Translations under genes and position numbers: made by a program
Source: Prosthecobacter sp.
GTDB taxonomy: Bacteria; Verrucomicrobiota; Verrucomicrobiia; Verrucomicrobiales; Verrucomicrobiaceae
Direction: 5' to 3'
NCBI GenBank assembly: GCA_025869455.1
Contig: JAOZVT010000389.1
Span: 1-12,562 of the forward strand
Length of the DNA: 12,562 bases
Shown: positions 1-6,577 of the stretch, in pieces
Position numbering within the stretch: the stretch's first letter is position 1
How the letters are laid out: each line of letters starts with the position of its first letter
The notes under the pieces: generated by a model
What the model was told of the DNA's origin: nothing
What the model saw: only the letters and a program-made list of their open reading frames with translations
Databases searched by the model: none

Positions 1-1314
1 CCCGAATCAAAGATTGCCACGCCGCATATTGATCAGCTAGCGCATGAAGGCATGAGGTTTACAGATGCTCACGCAGCGGGTCCGCTTTGTCATCCTTCTC
101 GTTATGGTTTGATGACAGGACGTTATCCATTCCGCACCAATGTTTCGGTGTGGCCTACTCAACCGCTTATCGAAAAAGGGCAGGTGACGATGGCTTCTTT
201 CCTGCATTCCCAAGGTTATCAAACGGCGATGGTCGGGAAATGGCATCTAGGTTTTCAGGAAGAGGGCTATGACAAAGTTTTACCCGGTGGCCCTGTGGAT
301 TGTGGCTTCGACAGCTTCTTCGGCATGCGGGCTTCGACGGATATTCCACCGTATTTTTTCATTCGGGGAAATCACGCAGTCACTCCACCTACCGATCATA
401 TCGAAGCCAATCATTCCGAAGGCTGGTCCCCGATTCAGGGGGCTTTTTGGCGTGAGGGAGGCATTGCGCCAGGGCTTGCGCTGGATGAGGTGCTGCCAAA
501 GTTTACGGCAGAGGCTATCCAGCAGATTTCTGATCATGCCAAAAAGCCGGAAGCCGAGCAGAAGCCTATGATGCTGTATTTAGCTTACACGGCACCGCAT
601 ACTCCTTGGCTACCCACGAAGGAGTTTGCTGGGAAAAGTGCCGCTGGACCCTATGGAGATTTTGCCATGATGGTGGATGCGGAAATTGGCCGTGTATTAG
701 GAGCTTTGAAAGAAGCCAAGATGGATGAAAACACGCTGCTGATCTTCACCTCAGACAATGGACCCACCTGGTATGAATCCGATGCCGAAAGGCTCGGGCA
801 CAGGTCGGCGGGAAAACTCCGTGGCATGAAGTCGGATGCTTGGGAAGGCGGCCATCGCATGCCCTTCATCGTCAGATGGCCGGGCAAGGTAAAGGCTGGC
901 TCCATGACAGAACAGACCCTATGTTTTACCGATCTTTTGGCTACTTTCGCCGATGTCTGCGGGACGCGGCTTCCCGAAGGTGCAGGGCCAGACAGTTTCA
1001 GCTTTTTGCCTGTGCTTGAAGGCAAACAACCCGCCGATAAGCCTATCCGTGGCCCCATTGTCATGCAGGCCGGCAGTGTAGCCTCCACGATGATGATTCG
1101 TTCAGGAGATTGGAAGCTTATCAATCATTTGGGATCAGGTGGATTTACCAAACCCAGTGTCATCAAACCAAACCCAGGAGATCCTGAGGGCCAGCTCTAC
1201 AATTTAAAAGACGACCTGGCCGAAACGAAGAACCTCTATCTTGTTAGGCCGGACGTGGTGGCCGAACTGACGGCTGAGATGAAGCGCATCATGGACTCCC
1301 GTAGCAGCCGCTAA
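1..1314 (+). CDS. Sulfatase (arylsulfatase A-like, S1 family), 5' end cut by window edge
   Basis: The frame is open from base 1 to the TAA at 1312-1314 (437 visible residues), so the signal peptide and first metal-binding Asp pair lie outside the window. The visible part begins in the conserved segment leading to the sulfatase signature: Cys-His-Pro-Ser-Arg at 88-102, followed by Met-Thr-Gly. This Cys is the residue converted to formylglycine. Further landmarks are GKWHLG with its active-site Lys and His (about 235-252), an APHTPW segment (about 592-609), the metal-binding SDNGP (about 751-765), a GGHRMPF segment, and the C-terminal GDWKLI subdomain (about 1105-1125). It should hydrolyse sulfate esters, probably in the periplasm or outside the cell. 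The substrate cannot be read from sequence. The ATG at 52 is internal to the conserved fold and is not the start. A second sulfatase follows 28 bases downstream on the same strand, so the two are probably co-transcribed. Confidence 0.95.
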   Translation, partial: PESKIATPHIDQLAHEGMRFTDAHAAGPLCHPSRYGLMTGRYPFRTNVSVWPTQPLIEKGQVTMASFLHSQGYQTAMVGKWHLGFQEEGYDKVLPGGPVDCGFDSFFGMRASTDIPPYFFIRGNHAVTPPTDHIEANHSEGWSPIQGAFWREGGIAPGLALDEVLPKFTAEAIQQISDHAKKPEAEQKPMMLYLAYTAPHTPWLPTKEFAGKSAAGPYGDFAMMVDAEIGRVLGALKEAKMDENTLLIFTSDNGPTWYESDAERLGHRSAGKLRGMKSDAWEGGHRMPFIVRWPGKVKAGSMTEQTLCFTDLLATFADVCGTRLPEGAGPDSFSFLPVLEGKQPADKPIRGPIVMQAGSVASTMMIRSGDWKLINHLGSGGFTKPSVIKPNPGDPEGQLYNLKDDLAETKNLYLVRPDVVAELTAEMKRIMDSRSSR

Positions 1315-1342
1315 CGACTTCGAATCCCAACCCACTTATCTG

Positions 1343-2728
1343 ATGAAAATACCCTTGTTACTTTTAGCTATCGCGGTGACACCGCTGATGACGTTCGCGG
1401 CAGAGCTGCCCAAGAAGCCTAATATCATCTTTATCTTAAGCGATGATGTGGCTCAGGGAGATCTGGGTTGCTATGGCCAGAAGCTGATTCAGACACCGAA
1501 TCTTGACCGCATGGCGGCTGAGGGCACGCGCTACATGCAGGCCTACTGCGGCACCACTGTCTGTGCGCCTAGTCGCACCTCCCTCATCACGGGTTTGCAT
1601 ACAGGTCATTCACCTGTGCGTGGAAATCATGAGATCAAACCCGAGGGCCAGTTGCCATTGCCTGCGGAGACTTTTTCGGTGGCCGCGTTGTTGAAAAGTG
1701 AAGGGTATGCCACCGCTTGTGTGGGGAAATGGGGCATGGGCATGTTTGACACCACGGGCAGCCCCTTGAAAAAGGGCTTTGATCATTTCTTTGGGTACAA
1801 CTGCCAGCGTCATGCACACAGCTACTTTCCAACCTACCTTTATAACGACGACCAACGGGTCACTCTCGAAGGCAACACAGGCAAAGGCGTGGGCAAGATC
1901 TATTCGCAGAACCTCATTGCAGATGAGACCTTGAAATTTGTGAAGGAGAATCAGGCAAAGCCTTTCTTCCTTTACTACTCGGTGACGCTACCTCACGGGA
2001 ACTTTGAGATTGATGATCAGGGCATTTACAAGGACAGGCCTTGGTCAGAACAAGAGAAGAATTATGCAGCGATGGTTACTCGCTTGGACTCCGATGTCGG
2101 TCGTCTGCTCACCTTACTTAAAGACTTGAACTTGGACGAAAAGACACTCGTCATGATTGCTGGTGACAATGGCTCCTCTTTTCCACCCAACTCAGCGCTG
2201 GGTAAACGCTTCAATCAAGCAGCGAATGGGCTTCGTGGCTTCAAACGTGATTTGTATGAAGGCGGCTTGCGTCAGGCCGCTATCAGTCGCTGGCCTGGAG
2301 TCGTGCCCGCAGGACGGGTGAGTGATGAGCCCTGGGCCTTTTGGGATTTTCTACCGACGGTCGTCGAACTCACAGACAGCAAACTTCCAGAGGGAGTGAA
2401 GACTGATGGTTTATCTCTGGTAAGCTATCTCAAAGGTGGCCCAGCTCCTCAGCGTGAATCTTTTTACTGGGAACTGCATGAAAGTACACCTTTGCAGGCG
2501 GTGCGCTGGGATGACTGGAAAGCTGTTCGTAATGGCCCCGGCCAGCCCTTGGAAATCTATGATCTCAAAACGGATGTTTCCGAAGTAAAAAACCTTGCTG
2601 CTGAACATCCTGAACTGGTGGTCAAGGCAGAAGCTCTGATGAAAGCCGCCCATGTAGATGACGCAAACTGGCCCATGAAAGCCAAGCCAAAACAGAAAGG
2701 TAAGAAGCCTGGAAATCAAAAGAAGTAA
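1343..2728 (+). CDS. Secreted sulfatase (arylsulfatase family, GKWGMG variant)
   Basis: 461 residues. An N-terminal signal peptide (about 1-20, ending in an Ala-Ala site) indicates export. Metal-binding Asp34-Asp35 lie in LSDDVAQGD. The signature Cys74-Ala-Pro-Ser-Arg78 carries the Cys matured to formylglycine. Lys129 of the GKW loop is kept, but the usual His two residues later is Gly (GKWGMG). His218 (LPHGN) and Asp275-Asn276 (GDNG) complete the expected ligand set. The C-terminal subdomain contains DWKAV and YDLKTD. The protein ends in a Lys/Pro/Gln-rich tail (about 445-461). The start at 1343 is chosen because the signal peptide begins directly there; no good Shine-Dalgarno is visible. 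It lies 28 bases after the first sulfatase and probably shares its transcript. The class is secure; the substrate is not known. Confidence 0.96.
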   Translation: MKIPLLLLAIAVTPLMTFAAELPKKPNIIFILSDDVAQGDLGCYGQKLIQTPNLDRMAAEGTRYMQAYCGTTVCAPSRTSLITGLHTGHSPVRGNHEIKPEGQLPLPAETFSVAALLKSEGYATACVGKWGMGMFDTTGSPLKKGFDHFFGYNCQRHAHSYFPTYLYNDDQRVTLEGNTGKGVGKIYSQNLIADETLKFVKENQAKPFFLYYSVTLPHGNFEIDDQGIYKDRPWSEQEKNYAAMVTRLDSDVGRLLTLLKDLNLDEKTLVMIAGDNGSSFPPNSALGKRFNQAANGLRGFKRDLYEGGLRQAAISRWPGVVPAGRVSDEPWAFWDFLPTVVELTDSKLPEGVKTDGLSLVSYLKGGPAPQRESFYWELHESTPLQAVRWDDWKAVRNGPGQPLEIYDLKTDVSEVKNLAAEHPELVVKAEALMKAAHVDDANWPMKAKPKQKGKKPGNQKK

Positions 2729-2886
2729 GGTCTTAGCGGATTGTATCTGACCTACTTGGATGCACCAGAAACTCAGACAGGTTGCTTGAGCAATCTTTAG
2801 TGAGCTTCTGCGATAACTCGACGGCAAAACTGCGTTTGAATGTTGTTCAAGATTCTGAACAAGCCTTGATTTTCCAACCAACCACC
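2729..2886 (+). other. Intergenic region with an inverted repeat, upstream of the beta-propeller gene
   Basis: 158 bases between the second sulfatase and the propeller start. It holds a perfect 7-base inverted repeat, TTGTTCA (2843-2849) and TGAACAA (2856-2862), with a 6-base spacer. An overlapping alternative pair, TTGAA (2836-2840) and TTCAA (2846-2850), cannot form at the same time. A weak imperfect hairpin (AGGTC 2728-2732 / GACCT 2749-2753) starts at the sulfatase stop codon. I could not find a convincing -35/-10 pair. The frame of the downstream gene stays open back to 2782, but the translated extension is not protein-like, so I treat this as non-coding. Confidence 0.45.
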
Positions 2887-3789
2887 ATGATTCGCCCTCT
2901 CCTGTCCCTTGCCGTTTTTCTCGGTCTTAGCTTTTCACTTCAAGCAGAGGCCGTGAAGCATCGGTTTCTTTGCTGTGATTACAGTGGGGATCAGGTTTGC
3001 CTCGTCAGTGACGAAGGTAAGATCGAGTGGCGGGTCGAGGCGAAGCGCCCGCAGGATTGCTGGTTGCTCCCAAATGGGAACATCCTTTTTGCCTATGTGG
3101 GTGGAGCCAAAGAAGTGACTCCTAGCAAGGAAGTCGCCTGGGAATACAAAGCCCCGGAAAAGGGAGTGGAATGCCATGCTGCTCAGCCTTTGCCCAATGG
3201 TCATGTGCTGATCGTGGAGTGTGGCACGAGCCGTTTGATCGAAGTGGATCGTGAAGGCAAGATCGCCAAGGAAATCCCTCTGGTCACCAAACCCGAGATC
3301 AAACTGCACAATCAATTTCGTGGCGCGCGAAAGCTGGCCAATGGGCACTACATCGTGGTGTTCAAGGGTGAGGGTAAAATTGTTGAGTTGGATGCTGAGG
3401 GGAAAGTGTTGCGTGAACAAAACGTGCCTGGAGATCCGCATGAATCCATCGTCCTCAAAAACGGAAACTGGCTGGTGACCTGTGGTGATGGCCATCAAGT
3501 CGTAGAAGTGAATCCTGTGGGTGAAGTGGTGTGGACGCTGCAAGAAAACGATCTGCCAGACAACCCATTGCGCCTCATGGCGGGTGCTCAGCGTTTGCCA
3601 AATGGCAACACAGTGATCTGCAACTACCTAGGGCATGGCCACCTGGGAGAAAATCCGCAGGTCTATGAGGTGACTCCAGATAAGAAACTCGTTTGGTCCT
3701 TTGGTGATCATGTGAATTTCAAAACGATCAATCAAATCCAGATTCTAGATACACCTGTGGATGTGCTCCATGGCGAGATTTATCGCTGA
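2887..3789 (+). CDS. Secreted six-bladed beta-propeller protein (PQQ-like / arylsulfotransferase-like repeats)
   Basis: 300 residues from the ATG at 2887. A signal peptide spans about 1-20 (hydrophobic core, then QAEA), so the protein is exported. The mature part is built of repeats of about 40-48 residues, each with Leu-X-Asn-Gly followed by a hydrophobic strand, then V/L-E-V-D/N/T and a G-K-V-X-W end. The Asn-Gly turns fall near residues 63, 104, 152, 192 and 239. The N-terminal strand group (26-50) probably closes the last blade, giving six blades. His97, His141 and His185 occupy equivalent positions just before successive turns. The pattern resembles PQQ-like repeat and arylsulfotransferase-like (ASST) propellers. 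No catalytic role is established, and it may only bind a ligand or a partner. The start was chosen for the signal peptide; the frame is open to 2782 but that extension lacks sense. The gene sits 34 bases before a sulfatase on the same strand. Confidence 0.8.
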   Translation: MIRPLLSLAVFLGLSFSLQAEAVKHRFLCCDYSGDQVCLVSDEGKIEWRVEAKRPQDCWLLPNGNILFAYVGGAKEVTPSKEVAWEYKAPEKGVECHAAQPLPNGHVLIVECGTSRLIEVDREGKIAKEIPLVTKPEIKLHNQFRGARKLANGHYIVVFKGEGKIVELDAEGKVLREQNVPGDPHESIVLKNGNWLVTCGDGHQVVEVNPVGEVVWTLQENDLPDNPLRLMAGAQRLPNGNTVICNYLGHGHLGENPQVYEVTPDKKLVWSFGDHVNFKTINQIQILDTPVDVLHGEIYR

Positions 3790-3823
3790 GTGCTGGTGTG
3801 ACCAAGGTTAACAAACTTTAAGA

Positions 3824-5407
3824 ATGAGAAACATGCAGGAACAAAAATACAAAACCTCCTTGGGCTCTCTGGGATTAGCCAATAAATGGGTGAAAACGCT
3901 TCCGTTTTTGGTGGTCACAAGTTTGTTGGCATTCACATCACTGACTCATGCGGCATCCTCTGGGAAGCGGCCTAACATTTTGTATATCATTGTGGATGAT
4001 CAGTCGCCTTTTGATCTGCATCTTTATAACCCGAAGTCGATTCTTCAGACGCCGAATATTGATAAACTAGCCGCGCAAGGGATGGTCTTTGACGCGGCTC
4101 ATCATCTAGGTTCCTTCAGTGGTGCCGTTTGTACGCCATCTCGACATATGGTGATGAGTGGTCGATCTGTTTGGCACTTGCCGATTGGTCCTGGGGCAAA
4201 GGCCCATTGCCCACCGAATCTCGAGAAAAACACGATGGCGGCTGTTTTTAATCGGGCAGGTTATGACACCATGAGGACCTGTAAAAAGGGCAACTCCTAC
4301 GAAGGGGCGAACCAACAGTTTACGGTGCGTCACGACGCTGAAAAACGTGGTGGCACGGACGAAACGGGCAGTCCCTGGCACGGAGATCAGGTGATGAACT
4401 ATCTCGCTGAACGAGAAGCTACCAAGGACTCGGACCCCTTTCTCATCTACTTTGGGTTCTCGCATCCTCATGACACTCGTGATGGTACCCCGGAGCTGTT
4501 GGCCAAGTATGGCGCGGTGAATCATACCGATCCGATCAATCTGCCGCCTGCCAATCCCAAGCAGCCTGAGCTTCCTGTGAATTACCTGCCTGCGCATCCT
4601 TTTCCGCATGGGCATCCAGCTTTGCGCGATGAAACGACGGTCAGTGGCGTTTGGGAAAAGCGTGACGAACGCACCATTCGCAATGAGATCGGACGTGAGT
4701 TCGCTTGCAGTGAAAACATTGATATCCAGATAGGCCGAGTTTTAGCGAAACTTGAGGCCATGGGTGAACTGGACAACACCTACATCTTTTACACCGCAGA
4801 TCATGGCATCGCCATTGGTCGCCATGGTTTGCAGGGGAAACAGAATCTGTATGAACACACTTGGCGTGTGCCGTTCATCGTGAAAGGGCCAGGCATTCAG
4901 GCCGGGACGCGCGTGCCGGGAAATATTTATCTGGCTGACACGCTAGCGACGCTGTGTGACATCGCCAACGTCCCTGCACCTGAAAGCAATGAAGGCACAA
5001 GCTTTAAGCCTGTGCTGGAAGGCAAAGAGAAGACCATCCGCGATGTCCTCTACGGTGCCTATTGCGGCGGTACCAAGCCGGGCATGCGTTGCGTGAAAAA
5101 AGGCGACTGGAAGCTGATCAAATACGATGTTTTGGACGGCACCGTTCATGAGACACAGTTGTTTAATTTGGCCACGAACCCTGATGAACTGCTCAAAGAA
5201 CATGGCAAGAATGATCCCAACCTAACCAATTTAGCTGGCGATCCGAAGTATGCTGACAAGCTGGCTGAAATGGAAGCCCTGCTGCTTTCTGAAATGCGCC
5301 GTCTGGATGATCCTTATCGCCTGTGGAACCAGCCAGATGATGGTCTGGTGCCGCCAAAGGACGAACCCAAGCCCGCTAAAAAGAAGAAAAAGAAGCCGCA
5401 GGCGTAA
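3824..5407 (+). CDS. Secreted sulfatase (S1 family, DHG-type metal site)
   Basis: 527 residues. A long polar N-region precedes a hydrophobic core (about 27-42) ending at THA-AS, which fits a signal peptide. Metal ligands Asp58-Asp59 are in IVDDQ. The signature Cys103-Thr-Pro-Ser-Arg107 is followed by Met-Ser-Gly, so formylglycine maturation is expected. The late metal pair is Asp326-His327 (TADHG), and Lys339 sits in GKQNLYEHTWRVPF. This resembles the iduronate-2-/choline-/heparan-sulfatase side of the family rather than arylsulfatase A, but the substrate is open. The usual GKWHLG loop is replaced by a CKKGNS segment (153-158). The protein ends in a Pro/Lys tail with six Lys in a row. An alternative start at 3833 removes only three residues. 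It lies 34 bases after the propeller gene and probably shares its transcript. Confidence 0.94.
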   Translation: MRNMQEQKYKTSLGSLGLANKWVKTLPFLVVTSLLAFTSLTHAASSGKRPNILYIIVDDQSPFDLHLYNPKSILQTPNIDKLAAQGMVFDAAHHLGSFSGAVCTPSRHMVMSGRSVWHLPIGPGAKAHCPPNLEKNTMAAVFNRAGYDTMRTCKKGNSYEGANQQFTVRHDAEKRGGTDETGSPWHGDQVMNYLAEREATKDSDPFLIYFGFSHPHDTRDGTPELLAKYGAVNHTDPINLPPANPKQPELPVNYLPAHPFPHGHPALRDETTVSGVWEKRDERTIRNEIGREFACSENIDIQIGRVLAKLEAMGELDNTYIFYTADHGIAIGRHGLQGKQNLYEHTWRVPFIVKGPGIQAGTRVPGNIYLADTLATLCDIANVPAPESNEGTSFKPVLEGKEKTIRDVLYGAYCGGTKPGMRCVKKGDWKLIKYDVLDGTVHETQLFNLATNPDELLKEHGKNDPNLTNLAGDPKYADKLAEMEALLLSEMRRLDDPYRLWNQPDDGLVPPKDEPKPAKKKKKKPQA

Positions 5408-5435
5408 GTCGATCGCAGGATCTTTGTCTGGTGTT

Positions 5436-5464
5436 CAGAAGCAGTCTGGAAAAGGCAGCTTCTG
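5436..5464 (+). other. Inverted repeat after the third sulfatase, possible weak terminator
   Basis: CAGAAGC (5436-5442) and GCTTCTG (5458-5464) form a perfect 7-base stem with a 15-base loop, 29 bases after the sulfatase stop. Only three T follow, so it is a poor intrinsic terminator by the usual rule. It may still mark the end of the sulfatase transcript before pdxA. The rest of the 164-base gap (5408-5571) shows no gene or convincing promoter. Confidence 0.3.
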
Positions 5465-5571
5465 TTTCATGATGGAAGCTTTCTGGAACATGGGTAGAGG
5501 CTGTGAAGGTGTGAGGAAGCCCATGCGCAGGATTGACGGAGGCAGAGAATCTCAGCATAGCTGTGGCCTAC

Positions 5572-6567
5572 ATGTCCAAACCCATCATCGCCGTTACCAT
5601 GGGAGACCCAGCAGGGGTCGGCCCCGAAGTCTGTCTGCAACTCCTGGCTAATGCAGCCATTCGGGAAGTTGCCATCCCGGTGATCTTTGGTGATGCACGA
5701 CTGCTAGCCCGCTGCGCTAGGCAGACCGGATTGCCAGCGCCGAAACGCATTTTGTCCGAGATCGAGTGGGATGAAAAATGCGCCACACTGGACGAGCCCG
5801 CAGTCCTGGATCTGTTTGGGTTTGATGCGGAGGGTTTTACTCCTGGGGTAGTCAGTGCCAAAACGGGCGCGGCAGCTTATCGTTACATTGAAAAGAGCAT
5901 CCAGGCAGCTTTGGCCAAACAAGTGGCTGCCGTGGCCACCGCCCCGATCAATAAGGAGGCGCTGAGGGCTGCGGGCATCATGTACCCTGGGCATACGGAG
6001 ATGTTTGCTGAAAAAATGGCTTCGGAACGCTCCTGCATGACGTTTTTCTCAGATGAGATGATTTGCAGCCTAGTGACGGTACACATTGGCTATCAGGAGG
6101 TGGTACCTGCCCTGACCTCAGCGCGGATTCTGGAGGTGATTGAACTCACAGCAACAGCCGTGCAGCGAGCATTGGGGAGGAAGCCGAGACTAGCCGTCTG
6201 CGGTCTGAATCCGCACGCGGGTGAACATGGTTTGTTTGGTCAGGGGGAAGAGGAAAAGATCATTCAGCCAGCCATTGCCGCAGCACAGGCCAAAGGCATG
6301 ACGATCGAAGGGCCACTACCACCCGATACGGCGTTTATCGCAGCGAAGCGAAAGACCGTGGATGCCTACATCTGCATGTATCATGATCAGGCTCTCATTC
6401 CGCTGAAAGCGCTGGCGTTTGATTCCGCCGTAAATACCACCCTGGGACTGCCAGTGCCGCGCACCAGTGTGGATCACGGCACTGCCTGTGACATCGCTTG
6501 GCAGGGGAAGGCGAATGGCGGGAGCCTGCTGGCGGCTGTTCAGCTAGCTGCTAAAATGGCTTCCTGA
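5572..6567 (+). CDS. pdxA: 4-hydroxythreonine-4-phosphate dehydrogenase (PdxA family)
   Basis: 331 residues, close to the usual length of about 330. Family landmarks are all present: MGDPAGVGPE (10-19), TAPINKEAL (123-131), PGHTEMFAE (139-147), the GLNPHAGEHGLFG block (211-223), GPLPPDTAF (247-255), and CMYHDQALIPLK (268-279) followed by the PRTSVDHGTA block. The metal-binding His residues expected from the E. coli enzyme correspond to His171, His215 and His271. In vitamin B6 synthesis the enzyme oxidises 4-phosphohydroxy-L-threonine with NAD(P)+ and the product decarboxylates. Members of a sister group (PdxA2) instead act on 4-phospho-D-threonate or D-erythronate in sugar-acid breakdown, and sequence alone does not exclude this. 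ATG 5572 is preferred to TTG 5533 because the family motif begins right after it. A GGAGG at 5538-5542 is too far upstream to decide the start. It converges on the transporter gene with 10 bases between stops. Confidence 0.93.
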   Translation: MSKPIIAVTMGDPAGVGPEVCLQLLANAAIREVAIPVIFGDARLLARCARQTGLPAPKRILSEIEWDEKCATLDEPAVLDLFGFDAEGFTPGVVSAKTGAAAYRYIEKSIQAALAKQVAAVATAPINKEALRAAGIMYPGHTEMFAEKMASERSCMTFFSDEMICSLVTVHIGYQEVVPALTSARILEVIELTATAVQRALGRKPRLAVCGLNPHAGEHGLFGQGEEEKIIQPAIAAAQAKGMTIEGPLPPDTAFIAAKRKTVDAYICMYHDQALIPLKALAFDSAVNTTLGLPVPRTSVDHGTACDIAWQGKANGGSLLAAVQLAAKMAS

Positions 6568-6577
6568 GTCTTGGGGC

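Noticed and set aside
2782..2886. Longer start for the propeller gene
   Set aside because: The extension precedes a clear signal peptide, which must be at the N-terminus to work.
2935..3543. Open frame of 202 codons on the - strand
   Set aside because: It is the antisense shadow of the propeller gene; the repeat structure is clear on the + strand.
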